Below, one piece after another: positions 44,373 to 54,200 of a stretch of DNA of 64,000 bases. The stretch lies in contig FOAY01000005.1 of NCBI GenBank assembly GCA_900109485.1, positions 186,001 to 250,000 on the forward strand, in the 5' to 3' direction. The translations under genes were made by a program, and so were the position numbers. The notes beneath the pieces were generated by a model. That model was not told where the DNA came from. It did no database searches and saw only the letters and a list, made by a program, of their open reading frames with translations. Every line of letters begins with the position of its first letter. Within the stretch, counting starts at the first letter, position 1. This stretch comes from Kosakonia sacchari (GTDB lineage: Bacteria > Pseudomonadota > Gammaproteobacteria > Enterobacterales > Enterobacteriaceae).

Positions 44373-47008
44373 TGTTTTTCCTCACACTTTTCGCCCTTCG
44401 CACAGCGCGCCTGGGGAAGCGCGGCATGTTGCTCAAGCCATGACTGCAAATTGTCGCCAAAACGTAAACTGCGCCATAAGGTAAAGACGTTTTCCTCATG
44501 GGTATAGTTCAAATTCACGGTGCTGCTCTTGCCTTCAACATAACTGGTGCCACGAATGGCAGCCTGCATTTTTAACACGCCAAGATTATCCAGATCTATC
44601 TTTGTCCAGGAACGGGAAATTTCCATATAGCGCAACCAGTTGATAGCCGCGCCCGCCGCCATATTGTCGTTCACCACCGCATCGGCAGTATCTTTGTCGA
44701 TACGCAGCGTCATCGGGCCGGGGTTGTGCAGCCAGCCGTCCTTAATTATCCATTGCGGATTATCCAGCCACAGCGGCAGCGCGCCGTCAAATGGCCCGGA
44801 AAGCGCAAACTGCTTCGGATTCACCGCACTGACCAGTTCGCTGGATGAAATATGGTTGATGCGCACCAGCGCCGGATCGTGCTGTGGCATGCGCAACTGC
44901 TGCATGGTCACTTTACCGCCGAGCATATCAACGCTGACATCGCTCAGAATGAGCGGGTTTTCTTCGCTCCACGGCCAGGCGCCCTGCAAATCAGCGGTGA
45001 TATTTTTGGCTGTCACCTGGTTAACAATTTCGCCAATGCGCAGCGATACCGGCCTGCGGGTACCCAGTTGCCAGGCGGCATTGCGGTAGCGGAAAGGCAG
45101 TACAAAATCGACACCGCTGATTTCATTATCCGGCGTCCAGACGCTGCCGCTTTTCAGCACGCCGTGCCCGCCAGCTTCAAAACCTTGCCCGGCCGCCGCA
45201 GAAAACGCCACCTGAGCGTAGAGCGAGCCATTGAGCAGCTTCATCTTCCAGTCCGGTGGGATCAACGGCTGGAAAACGCTGAGCGACTGGCGCGGCCACC
45301 AGGCCTGCCCGCGCAATCTTTCGCCGTCCCAACGGCCATTCACCTGCACAGGGCCGATAGCATTGGCACTCAGGGCACCTTTAAACTGAAAATCGGTGGG
45401 ATTGGCGCCATCGACGCTGAATTTGAGTTGCGAGGCGGGCAAATGGCTGCCGCCGCTAAAGGTCGTTTGCCCGGCATCCAGCGTCAGTGCGCCGCTGAAC
45501 TGTGGCTTCGCCTCATCCCGCACCCATTTCACCGGGGCATCCAGCACCAGTCGGGGCGCGCTGATTTGCATGGTGCCGTACTGAAGTTGATCAAAACCGG
45601 TTGAAAGATTGGTCAGCGTGATAGTGTTGTCCTGCCACTCACCGTGACCGGCAACGTCCCAGCGCGCGTTCATCGGCGTAAAATGACCATCTCCCCAGTA
45701 ACGCCAGCGCCACTCGCCATTATCGGGCAAAAAATCCTGCGCCTGACCGTCGAGATGCAGGCGAAAATCGCCCATCACATTCTCGTGCGCGCGGAGAATC
45801 GCCTGCAAACGGCCGTCGATGCCCTGCCGGGTCAGTTTTACGCCCGCCAGCGGCCAACGCACCTCATCAATATTCAGTGAATCGATCACCCGCCCGCGCG
45901 AACGCAGCAGCGCGCCGGGCGTAAAGGCCAGTTGCGGTTCAGCAAAACTGCCGCTCAGTTGCGCCGGTAATACGGCGTAAAACACCAGATCGCCCTGCTT
46001 CGCTTCTCCGGTCAGCTGCAGCGGCATGGCGCTGTCGGTCATGCTTAGCCGCCCCGGACCAATGGTCAGCACGGCGTTGCCTTTACCGGCTTCACCCTGC
46101 GTCAGTACGTTCAGCCGACCACTTATCTGCGCCTTATCCAGCCCCTGCTGCCAGTTGTCGATCTTCAGCCCTACGCGCCCGCTCAGCGGAAAACCGGCAT
46201 ACGGCCAGTTCCAGCGGCCATCGCTGATGGCGAGCTGTTCGCCGGTCACCTGCCAGGGTAAGTCGAGCAGCGGATCGTTGCTGTCGCGCGACATAACAAT
46301 CGTCTGCCCTTCGTTTTCGCGCCACTCCATATCAACATCCACCAGACCGGGTTGCTGTGGCAGCGTGAGCGTACTTTGCATATGGCCATTGACGGGCCAT
46401 CCATCCGGGACGGCGGGCAGCGTAAATTCACCGCCGAGCGTGAATGGCGGCTGGTTATCAAACAGATGCAGCGCGAGTCGGTTAACATTCAGCACCTGCC
46501 CGTGCAGACGGGCGTCAAGCTGCACGCGCTCACCGTTGTAACTCAGTTGCTGAATTTCAGGCGTCAACGCCAGCGACAGTTTGCCGCCCCATGATTGCCA
46601 CGGCGAGACGGTTAATCGCTCCACCGTAAGCCAGGTGTAAGGCAGCATCGATTGCCATTCGCTCAGCGTTCGCGGCGCAGTTGATGGCGTGTCGTTTGCG
46701 GGTAGCTTATTGAGACAGGCGCTATTGATCGTCAACGCGCCCGCGTGTAACTGCCAGCGGCTGGGACGAGTAAGTTCAGCATTCTGCAGCCACGCCAGTT
46801 GGCAATCGTCAACCCAGTAACGCAGATCGGGAATTTTCAGTGAATGGCGGGTAAAGCGCGGGCGTTCTTCCAGTGCGATACGCGTACCGGCAGGCAGCCA
46901 GACCCCGGCAAGCGTCGGCACCCATTGCGCCAGCGTCATCAGTAACGTTAGCGGCAACAGTATAAATAATAAAACCAGTGCGATGGCGGCTTTGTATTTA
47001 CCCTTCAT
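44369..47008 (-). CDS. ydbH: YdbH, AsmA-like intermembrane lipid-transport protein
   Basis: This 879-residue protein has one N-terminal membrane anchor (about 7-27, AIALVLLFILLPLTLLMTLA) and a long periplasmic beta-taco domain, as in E. coli YdbH. It belongs to the AsmA-like group with TamB and YhdP, which move phospholipid between inner and outer membranes, with partial redundancy among the three. The C-terminal DUF748-type region includes KVTMQQLRMPQHDPALVRIN and NGEWRWRYWGDGHF. It heads the ydbH-ynbE-ydbL operon. The ending QARCAKGEKCEEKQ holds two cysteines. Confidence 0.95.
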   Translation of the reverse strand: MKGKYKAAIALVLLFILLPLTLLMTLAQWVPTLAGVWLPAGTRIALEERPRFTRHSLKIPDLRYWVDDCQLAWLQNAELTRPSRWQLHAGALTINSACLNKLPANDTPSTAPRTLSEWQSMLPYTWLTVERLTVSPWQSWGGKLSLALTPEIQQLSYNGERVQLDARLHGQVLNVNRLALHLFDNQPPFTLGGEFTLPAVPDGWPVNGHMQSTLTLPQQPGLVDVDMEWRENEGQTIVMSRDSNDPLLDLPWQVTGEQLAISDGRWNWPYAGFPLSGRVGLKIDNWQQGLDKAQISGRLNVLTQGEAGKGNAVLTIGPGRLSMTDSAMPLQLTGEAKQGDLVFYAVLPAQLSGSFAEPQLAFTPGALLRSRGRVIDSLNIDEVRWPLAGVKLTRQGIDGRLQAILRAHENVMGDFRLHLDGQAQDFLPDNGEWRWRYWGDGHFTPMNARWDVAGHGEWQDNTITLTNLSTGFDQLQYGTMQISAPRLVLDAPVKWVRDEAKPQFSGALTLDAGQTTFSGGSHLPASQLKFSVDGANPTDFQFKGALSANAIGPVQVNGRWDGERLRGQAWWPRQSLSVFQPLIPPDWKMKLLNGSLYAQVAFSAAAGQGFEAGGHGVLKSGSVWTPDNEISGVDFVLPFRYRNAAWQLGTRRPVSLRIGEIVNQVTAKNITADLQGAWPWSEENPLILSDVSVDMLGGKVTMQQLRMPQHDPALVRINHISSSELVSAVNPKQFALSGPFDGALPLWLDNPQWIIKDGWLHNPGPMTLRIDKDTADAVVNDNMAAGAAINWLRYMEISRSWTKIDLDNLGVLKMQAAIRGTSYVEGKSSTVNLNYTHEENVFTLWRSLRFGDNLQSWLEQHAALPQARCAKGEKCEEKQ

Positions 47009-47179
47009 GGGTAGTTAATATCCTGATTTATCGTGTGATTAAGCCAGTTATGCCGGATATTGTGACATGTTTAACCGCCCTGTTAAAAGCGTGAGCCGCT
47101 TTAATCATAGTCTGGCTGTTGCATTTTCAGTAACAGAGGACGATATTGCTGCGAAATTATTACGCTATAGGTTTAAGGA

Positions 47180-47365
47180 ATGTTCACTAAAGGTTCTCTG
47201 ATCCGCGGTTGGTTCGCGGGCGCCACCATTTTCACCTGCTTCACGTTTGGTGATTATCTCAGTGCAAATGTGTTTCACGACTCGAAAATCCCATGGATTA
47301 TCAGCGTGCTGCTGGCTTTTATCATTAACTGGAGCGCTAACAGCACTCTCAAGCAACTGCGCTAA
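47180..47365 (+). CDS. Small two-helix membrane protein
   Basis: This 61-residue open frame begins MFTKGSLIRGWFAGATIF, preceded by AAGGA at the right distance. It contains two hydrophobic stretches (about 10-26 and 38-51) joined by a short loop with FGDYLSANVFHDSK. I do not recognise a family. It lies alone between the divergent ydbH gene and ldhA on the ldhA strand, 135 bp before ldhA. It looks like a genuine small inner-membrane protein, but peptide-level evidence is lacking. Confidence 0.6.
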   Translation: MFTKGSLIRGWFAGATIFTCFTFGDYLSANVFHDSKIPWIISVLLAFIINWSANSTLKQLR

Positions 47366-47500
47366 TCCTGTCGGCACTGCAGGCAGTTATACTGAGAGCA
47401 GACACATTCATCAGGCCTATGATTACCAATAAAATTTGAAGGTTTACATAATAATTTTAAACAGTGATAATGTAGGCAGGAAACCGTTGGAGAAAGCCTT

Positions 47501-48490
47501 ATGAAACTCGCGATATATAGCACAAAGCAATACGATAAAAAGTATTTGCAGCAGGTAAACGAGCACTATGGCTACGATCTTGAATTTTTCGACTTTTTGT
47601 TAACGGAAAAGACCGCCAAAACCGCCAACGGCTGTGAAGGGGTCTGTATTTTCGTCAATGATGACGGTAGCCGCCCGGTACTGGAAGAGTTGAAAAAGCT
47701 GGGCGTGAAATTTATCGCGCTGCGTTGTGCCGGGTTCAACAACGTCGATCTTGATGCGGCCAAAGAGCTTGGGCTGCAGGTGGTGCGTGTGCCCGCCTAC
47801 TCACCGGAAGCGGTAGCGGAACATGCGATTGGCATGATGATGACGCTCAACCGTCGTATTCACCGTGCTTATCAGCGTACCCGTGACGCCAACTTCTCGC
47901 TCGAAGGTCTGACTGGCTTTACGATGTATGGCAAAACGGCGGGCGTGATTGGCACCGGCAAAATCGGCGTTGCGGCGCTGCGTATCCTGAAGGGGTTCGG
48001 TATGCGCCTGCTGGCGTTTGATCCCTACCCGAGCGAGGCCGCGCTGGAACTGGGCGTAGAGTATGTGGATCTTGATACGCTGTTTTCCCAGGCCGACGTT
48101 ATCTCCCTGCACTGTCCGCTGACGCCGGAAAACTTCCATTTACTGAACCGCACCGCGTTTGAACGCATGAAAGACGGCGTGATGATCATCAACACCAGCC
48201 GTGGCGGTCTGATCGATTCGCAGGCGGCGATTGATGCGCTGAAGACGCAGAAAATTGGCGCGCTCGGCATGGACGTGTATGAAAACGAACGCGATCTGTT
48301 CTTTGAAGACAAATCCAACGATGTGATTCAGGACGATGTGTTCCGTCGCCTGTCGGCGTGCCATAACGTGCTGTTCACCGGCCACCAGGCGTTTCTGACC
48401 GCCGAGGCGTTGACCAGCATTTCTGAGACCACGCTGGAAAACCTGCGCCAGTTGCGTGACGGTGAACGTTGCCCGAACGCGTTGTTCTAA
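47501..48490 (+). CDS. ldhA: Fermentative D-lactate dehydrogenase LdhA
   Basis: This 329-residue NAD-dependent D-lactate dehydrogenase has the same length as E. coli LdhA and reduces pyruvate to D-lactate in fermentation. It has the D-2-hydroxyacid dehydrogenase NAD motif GVIGTGKIGVAALRIL near 150, the substrate arginine in INTSRGGLID near 235, and the catalytic glutamate and histidine in MDVYENERDLFFED and LFTGHQAFLT. It starts MKLAIYSTKQYDKKYLQQV after GGAG. Its neighbours hslJ and ydbJ keep the order seen in E. coli. Confidence 0.98.
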   Translation: MKLAIYSTKQYDKKYLQQVNEHYGYDLEFFDFLLTEKTAKTANGCEGVCIFVNDDGSRPVLEELKKLGVKFIALRCAGFNNVDLDAAKELGLQVVRVPAYSPEAVAEHAIGMMMTLNRRIHRAYQRTRDANFSLEGLTGFTMYGKTAGVIGTGKIGVAALRILKGFGMRLLAFDPYPSEAALELGVEYVDLDTLFSQADVISLHCPLTPENFHLLNRTAFERMKDGVMIINTSRGGLIDSQAAIDALKTQKIGALGMDVYENERDLFFEDKSNDVIQDDVFRRLSACHNVLFTGHQAFLTAEALTSISETTLENLRQLRDGERCPNALF

Positions 48491-48603
48491 GCGGTTTGTG
48501 CGGTTCCCCGGCCAGGGGAGCCGTTTTAAGATTAACGCCCAGTGACACCCAGGTTAACCCTGTTAAAATCCCCGCCCTGAATGGAAAATTCTTAGAGGAA
48601 GAG

Positions 48604-49032
48604 ATGAAAAAAATTATCCCCTTAATTGCGTTGAGCGTTGCTCTTTCCGCCTGTGTCAGTTCCCGTACAGATACCCTTAAACCGGAGCAACTGGCTAACC
48701 AGCGCTTTGTACTGACTACTTTTAACGGCAAAGCAGTGACGGCATCTGACCAGGGCCCGGCGCCAGAAATCCGTTTCGACAAGGATCTGCGCGTCTCCGG
48801 CAAAATGTGCAACGGCTTTATGGGCCAGGGCAAACTCTCTGACGGCGCATTAACCGTCAAGCACATGGGCATGACCATGATGATGTGCGTAGATCCACAG
48901 CGTAACGAGCTGGATCATACTATCCAGGCCATGCTGAATAGTGGCGCGCAGATCGATTTGACCGCCGACCAGTTAACGCTGGCAACCGCATCGCAGACGT
49001 TGATTTATACCCGCGCGAATAACGCTCAGTAA
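48604..49032 (+). CDS. hslJ: Heat-inducible lipoprotein HslJ (META domain)
   Basis: This 142-residue lipoprotein has a signal MKKIIPLIALSVALSAC with Cys17 as the lipidation site and a META domain (LANQRFVLTTFNGKAV, PEIRFDKDLRVSGKMCNGFM, MGMTMMMCVDPQRNELDHT). E. coli HslJ contributes to novobiocin resistance and is heat-induced. The start at 48604 has GAGGAAGAG upstream and the lipoprotein signal; a longer reading to 48469 is not supported. It follows ldhA by 113 bp. The last seven bases overlap the end of ydbJ on the other strand. Confidence 0.95.
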   Translation: MKKIIPLIALSVALSACVSSRTDTLKPEQLANQRFVLTTFNGKAVTASDQGPAPEIRFDKDLRVSGKMCNGFMGQGKLSDGALTVKHMGMTMMMCVDPQRNELDHTIQAMLNSGAQIDLTADQLTLATASQTLIYTRANNAQ

Positions 49033-49292
49033 TTACCGCAGCTTCCGGTGGCAAGCGACTGTTCGCTACAGCGTTTGCCATTCGGCAATGCACACATTCC
49101 CACCATCGAACCGTCAAGCTGACGCGCGACAGATAACGATCCGCCAATCATTGCGCAATTTGCCTGACCGCTGTTTGACATCGCAGCCTTTATACCTGGT
49201 ACAACGTGAGCAGCCGTAGCCTGTTGCACAGGTTCACTACTGCAAGCCGACAGCAATAAAACGGCGCACCCTACCCAAAACGCAGAACGCAT
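49026..49292 (-). CDS. ydbJ: YdbJ, DUF333 lipoprotein
   Basis: This 88-residue lipoprotein has the signal MRSAFWVGCAVLLLSAC, with the lipidated cysteine in LSAC. It carries a DUF333 motif, PGIKAAMSNSGQANCAMIGG through SVARQLDGSMVGMCALPNGKRC, with several cysteines. The start at 49292 follows GGGAGAG. Function is unknown in any enteric. It is convergent with hslJ and overlaps its end by seven bases. Confidence 0.92.
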   Translation of the reverse strand: MRSAFWVGCAVLLLSACSSEPVQQATAAHVVPGIKAAMSNSGQANCAMIGGSLSVARQLDGSMVGMCALPNGKRCSEQSLATGSCGNY

Positions 49293-49620
49293 CTCTTCTC
49301 TCCCTTTATTAAAGCGAAACCCAAGCATCATAGGCAGCACAATGCAATACGTCGAGAGCTGAAAGTCATCTTTATGCGCCGCAGAAACATTTTTTTGCTT
49401 TTTTATCGCCTGATGCAGGCAATAAATGGGTTTCCCCCGCCCCACCTGACATTTTCTGTCCTCACGGCAAGCCCTTTTCGAAGCCTTCCAGGCTGGCTCC
49501 CTGATGGCGGTGGTAGCGGATCCGGTTGTAAGAATTCATGCAGTTGCTCCCGCAGCCTGAAATAAAAAAACCTGCCCAGTGGCAGGTTGCTGATAGCGTG
49601 TTTTTATAAACAGGAAGAAT
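49293..49620. other. Intergenic stretch between ydbJ and the exported-peptide gene
   Basis: This 328-bp stretch includes the ydbJ promoter region and a terminator of the neighbouring small gene (49564-49586). I see no gene, RNA or repeat in the remaining sequence. Confidence 0.45.
49564..49586 (-). terminator. Rho-independent terminator for the 69-residue exported peptide gene
   Basis: On the minus strand CCTGCC, ACTG, GGCAGG is followed by seven T, 35 bases after the stop of the small gene at 49621. Confidence 0.85.
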
Positions 49621-49830
49621 TCAACTGTGGATCCTGCGGAAGAATTGCTCAGTCGATTCCCGGACGTGCTCATCAGGGTTCTCGGCAATATCCCCCTCTC
49701 CTGAAGAGTGTCGAACGTAGCTACTTTTTTGCCCGTGAAGCAAGGCAGGAGAAGAACCTGCATAGCCTGCAACTGAACAAAATGACAGAAACAGTAGAAA
49801 CCATGCAGTTCTCAGCGTCTTACTCATCAT
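49621..49830 (-). CDS. Small exported peptide of unknown function
   Basis: This 69-residue open frame begins with a clear Sec signal, MMSKTLRTAWFLLFLSFCSVAGYAG, with cleavage likely after GYA. The mature part of about 45 residues (SSPALLHGQKSSYVRHSSGE through STEQFFRRIHS) is polar and has no cysteine. I recognise no family. The ribosome binding site is weak, but a strong rho-independent terminator follows, supporting a real transcription unit. It is located between ydbJ and the cold-shock/tRNA-like locus. Confidence 0.5.
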   Translation of the reverse strand: MMSKTLRTAWFLLFLSFCSVAGYAGSSPALLHGQKSSYVRHSSGEGDIAENPDEHVRESTEQFFRRIHS

Positions 49831-50095
49831 TCATAATCCGTATGTTGTTGGCATTCAGAAACATAGTGGAGCAATGAAAGTAAAATGCTGTATACAATAT
49901 TTAAACGTATCCAGGAAGCTATGAACAATTACGTGGATTGAAACGTAATAATAAATCCACACACTACCGGATGCTTAATATTATTAACATTCATGACTGT
50001 GTACTGTGAAAAGAAATTATTGTTTACACGTCTGGCCGACAGAATTTAATTGCGCGGTTTTTATTTTGCTCTTATTTAAGAGATAGCCAAACGCT
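49831..50095. other. AT-rich intergenic region without a gene
   Basis: Between the exported-peptide start and the terminator of the tRNA-like element, the sequence is AT-rich and contains no credible frame. A few short T and A runs are present. It must hold the promoter of the exported-peptide gene. Confidence 0.45.
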
Positions 50096-50129
50096 GAAAA
50101 AAAATAACCCCGCCAAAGTGGCAGGGCTA
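50096..50129 (-). terminator. Rho-independent terminator after the tRNA-like element
   Basis: On the minus strand CCCTGCC and GGCGGGG form a seven-base-pair stem (one U-G) around ACTTT, followed by TTATTTTTTTT. It lies 14 bases beyond the CCA end of the tRNA-like sequence and would end a joint cold-shock/tRNA transcript. Confidence 0.85.
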
Positions 50130-50142
50130 TCTTATTTAAAAC

Positions 50143-50220
50143 TGGGCCGCCATCGAGGACTCGAACCCCGACCCTACTTACTGATAAAGCAATGCTCTAG
50201 CCAGGCTGAGCTAATGGCGG
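50143..50220 (-). tRNA. tRNA-like gene with degenerate anticodon arm (CCA encoded)
   Basis: On the minus strand the sequence folds as a tRNA: acceptor stem CCGCCAT/ATGGCGG (seven perfect pairs), D stem GCTC/GAGC with loop AGCCTGGCTA, T arm CGGGG-TTCGAGT-CCTCG, discriminator C and an encoded CCA. The total length of 75 plus CCA is normal. The anticodon arm is abnormal. TTGCT/AGTAA can pair only with a five-base loop (TTATC), while the standard 17-base layout leaves the stem unpaired. No anticodon can be assigned with confidence. It starts 14 bases after the stop of the cold-shock gene and is followed by a terminator. It could be a decayed tRNA, a phage-derived tRNA or an attachment-site relic. 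Confidence 0.75.
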
Positions 50221-50234
50221 ACTGGGAGTGCTAT

Positions 50235-50447
50235 TTAAATTGCGAAAACATTCCCTGCTGACGGGCCTTTTTGCCCATCTTCAATCGTAAATTCTACTTT
50301 CTGACCTTCATTCAGCGTTTTAAAACCGCCGCTCTGGATAGCAGAAAAATGCACGAATACGTCTTTGCTGCCATTGTCAGGCGTGATGAAACCAAACCCT
50401 TTGGACTCATTAAACCATTTTACTAAACCAGTCATTTTGTTAGACAT
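50235..50447 (-). CDS. Cold-shock protein (CspB/CspA family)
   Basis: This 70-residue cold-shock domain protein has RNA-binding motifs KGFGFITP (RNP1) and VFVHFSAI (RNP2), preceded by [13 protein letters not shown] as in E. coli CspB. It acts as an RNA chaperone. The start at 50447 is preceded by GAGG; a longer frame to 50498 is excluded because it would read through the untranslated leader. The leader carries the 13-base upstream box of cold-induced csp genes (50469-50481). The tRNA-like element follows 14 bp after the stop. Whether it is cold-induced here is inferred from that box. Confidence 0.95.
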   Translation of the reverse strand: MSNKMTGLVKWFNESKGFGFITPDNGSKDVFVHFSAIQSGGFKTLNEGQKVEFTIEDGQKGPSAGNVFAI

Positions 50448-50468
50448 AAATATTTCCTCAATATACAT

Positions 50469-50481
50469 AGAGCCTTTCGGC
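50469..50481 (-). promoter_or_regulatory. Cold-shock 'upstream box' in the csp leader
   Basis: GCCGAAAGGCTCT on the minus strand lies 9 bases before the GAGG ribosome binding site of the csp gene. It closely matches the upstream box GCCGAAAGGCNCA that promotes translation of cspA, cspB and cspG mRNA at low temperature (established for E. coli). Confidence 0.8.
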
Positions 50482-51270
50482 GAAAAGGGTTTTCGCACAG
50501 AATTAAATTATTAACGATAAGGAGGCTCAAAAAGAAGAATTATCTATAGATAACACTTGTGATGAGGACTGCTTTACTAAACCGCTTTATTACATCTGTG
50601 GAACAAACCTACCACTCATTAGTCACACATATCTCAATTTATAGCAAGCTTTATTTAAGATTAATAGCCCACGATGCAAGTGGCGTTACCGGTAAAACAA
50701 CATCCAATGTTAGAGGGAATTCTGACAATTTCATCGAATATCCCAGCCATCATGGCGCTAAAATTCAACACTATGCTGCTATCTGGCCGTCCCCCCATCT
50801 TTACGCCAGGGTTACAGAACGTTTTACGCAAGATTAGCACCAGCAACGTCAAGAGTGCTACTTACGGGAAAATAGCCGGCTGCATTTCAGTGTATTTTTC
50901 TGTGATAGTGCGAGGTAGCGGTGTGAGGAAAGCAAAACCTGAGCCCAATCCGCCGGAACGCAACAAATTCATTCACATGATAAATACTGGCCAGGCACAT
51001 CAGATCAAATATCTCAGTTCTCTGGCTGTTTATACTGGATAAAGGCACGGCAAGCATATCGACCGCTGATACTTAATGCCACATACGCGTATACCAGAGT
51101 TACATGGTTTGCTGATGGGCGACAACGTCCAGGGGAACGGGATGAATGAGCACAATGCAGATCAGCCAGACAGACTAAATTAAAAATGGCGTTCTGCTGC
51201 ACCACATGATGGGAAGCGTCAGCGCTAAAAATTGTTGTAAATCTTATAATTAAGTAATGAGAGCATCCAT
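50482..51270. other. Non-coding region between the csp gene and nifJ
   Basis: This stretch holds the csp promoter and long leader (left) and the nifJ promoter (right). In between, about 600 bp contain only short open frames on both strands with no recognisable family, possibly decayed sequence. The porin ompN and sRNA MicC that I recall next to nifJ (ydbK) in E. coli are not visible: there is no MicC-type GC stem with a T-run. Confidence 0.5.
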
Positions 51271-54200
51271 ATGATCACGATTGACGGTAATGGCGCAGTG
51301 GCCTCGGTGGCCTTTCGTACCAGTGAAGTTATCGCCATATATCCCATAACGCCCAGTTCAACGATGGCTGAGCAGGCTGATGCCTGGGCCGGTAACGGCC
51401 TGAAGAATGTCTGGGGCGACACGCCCCGCGTTGTTGAAATGCAGTCGGAAGCCGGGGCTATTGCAGCCGTCCACGGCGCACTGCAAACCGGGGCACTCTC
51501 AACCTCATTTACCTCATCGCAGGGGCTGCTGCTGATGATCCCGACGCTGTACAAACTGGCCGGGCAATTGACGCCCTTTGTACTGCACGTCGCAGCGCGT
51601 ACCGTGGCTACCCATGCCCTCTCCATTTTTGGCGATCACTCCGATGTGATGGCGGTGCGCCAGACCGGCTGCGCCATGCTCGCTGCGGGTAGCGTGCAGG
51701 AAGCGCAGGATTTCGCGTTGATTTCGCACATTGCCACGCTGAAAAGCCGCGTGCCGTTCATTCACTTTTTTGATGGTTTCCGCACCTCGCACGAAATCAA
51801 CAAGATTACGCCGCTGGCGGACGACACTATCCGCAATCTTCTGCCACAGCAGGAGATTGACGAACACCGCGCCCGCGCGCTGAACCCGGAGCATCCGGTC
51901 ATTCGCGGCACATCGGCTAACCCGGACACTTACTTTCAGTCCCGTGAGGCGACCAACCCGTGGTACAACGCGGTTTACGCTCACGTCGAACAGGCAATGA
52001 ACGACTTTGCCGAAGCCACCGGGCGCAGCTACAAACCGTTCGAATACTATGGCCATCCGCAGGCCGATCGCGTGATGGTGCTGATGGGTTCAGCGATAGG
52101 TACCTGCGAAGAGGTGGTGGATGAATTGCTGACGCGCGGCGAGAAAGTCGGCGTGCTGAAAGTTCGCCTCTATCGCCCGTTCAGCGCCGCGCATCTGCTG
52201 GCGGTCTTGCCGGAAAGTGCGCGCACTGTTGCCGTGCTCGATCGCACCAAAGAGCCGGGCGCGCTGGCGGAACCGCTTTATCTTGATGTGATGACGGCAC
52301 TGGCGGAAGCCTTTAATCATGGCGAACGGGAAACCCTGCCGCGTGTGATTGGTGGGCGCTATGGTTTATCGTCCAAAGAGTTTGGCCCGGAATGCGTGCT
52401 GGCGGTGTTTAACGAGCTGCGCGCCGCAAAACCTAAACCGCGTTTTACTGTCGGTATCTACGACGACGTGACCAACCTCTCGCTGCCGCTGCCGGAAAAC
52501 ACCCTACCGTCGCACGCGAAACTGGAAGCGCTATTTTACGGGCTGGGCAGCGATGGCAGCGTCTCGGCGACCAAAAACAATATCAAAATTATTGGTAACT
52601 CCACGCCGTGGTATGCGCAGGGTTATTTTGTCTATGACTCGAAAAAAGCGGGCGGCCTGACGGTTTCGCATTTGCGCGTCAGCGAAAGACCTATCAACTC
52701 TGCCTATCTGGTGTCGCAGGCGGATTTTGTTGGTTGCCATCAGTTGCAGTTTATCGATAAATACCAGATGGCTGAACGGCTGAAACCGGGCGGTATTTTC
52801 CTGCTCAATACGCCCTACAGCGCAGAGGAAGTGTGGTCGCGCCTGCCGCAGGAAGTTCAGGCGGTGCTGAATCAGAAAAAAGCCCGTTTCTTTGTGGTCA
52901 ACGCGGCGAAAATCGCCCGCGAATGCAGCCTCGGCGCACGTATTAACACCGTAATGCAGATGGCGTTCTTCCATCTGACCAAGGTATTGCCGGGCGACGG
53001 CGCGCTGGCTGAATTGCAGGGCGCAATCGCCAAAAGCTACAGCAGCAAAGGCCAGGAGCTGGTTGAGCGCAACTGGCAGGCGCTGGCGCTGGCGCGTGAA
53101 TCACTGTTCGAAGTACCGCTGGAGCCTGTTAACCCGCAGAGCGCGCACCGCCCGCCGGTGGTTTCCGATGCGGCGCCGGATTTTGTCAAAACCGTCACCG
53201 CCGCTATGCTGGCGGGCCTTGGCGATGCGCTGCCGGTCTCCGCCCTGCCCCCGGACGGCACCTGGCCGGTCGGCACCACCCGCTGGGAGAAACGCAATAT
53301 CGCGGAAGAGATCCCGATCTGGAAAGAAGATCTCTGTACCCAGTGTAACCACTGTGTTGCTGCCTGCCCGCATTCGGCGATCCGCGCGAAAGTGGTCTCT
53401 CCGGCGGCAATGGAAGAGGCTCCCGCTACGCTCCATTCACTGGATGTGAAATCGCGCGATATGCGCGGGCAGAAATATGTCTTGCAGGTCGCGCCGGAAG
53501 ATTGCACCGGCTGTAACCTGTGCGTTGAAGTCTGCCCGGCAAAAGATCGTCAGAACCCGGACATCAAGGCCATCAATATGATGTCGCGCCTTGAACATGT
53601 GGAAGAAGAGAAAGTGAATTATGACTTCTTCCTTGGCCTGCCGGAGATCGACCGCAGCACGCTGGAACGCATTGATATCCGTACTTCGCAACTGATCACC
53701 CCGCTGTTTGAATATTCCGGTGCCTGTTCCGGCTGCGGTGAAACGCCGTACATCAAACTCCTGACCCAGTTATATGGCGACCGGATGATGATTGCCAACG
53801 CTACCGGCTGTTCCTCCATTTATGGCGGTAATCTGCCTTCAACGCCGTATACCACAGACGCCAACGGGCGCGGTCCGGCCTGGGCGAACTCGCTGTTTGA
53901 AGATAACGCCGAGTTTGGCCTCGGCTTCCGTCTCAGCGTCGATCAGCACCGCCAGCGTGTGATGCGTCTGGTGAATCAATTTGCCGACCATATTCCGGCA
54001 GAACTGCTTGCCGCACTTCATCAGGAGGCCACGCCGGACGTTCGCCGGGAACAGGTTGCCGCACTGCGCAACGCGCTGGCCAATGTTGAGGGTGCGCAGC
54101 AACTTCTGACCGATGCCGATGCGCTGGTTGAGAAATCGATCTGGTTGATTGGCGGCGATGGCTGGGCCTACGACATTGGTTTCGGCGGGCTGGATCATGT

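Noticed and set aside
50559..51042. Two plus-strand frames (92 and 122 codons) upstream of nifJ
   Set aside because: No good ribosome binding site, signal or family feature; composition fits non-coding DNA.
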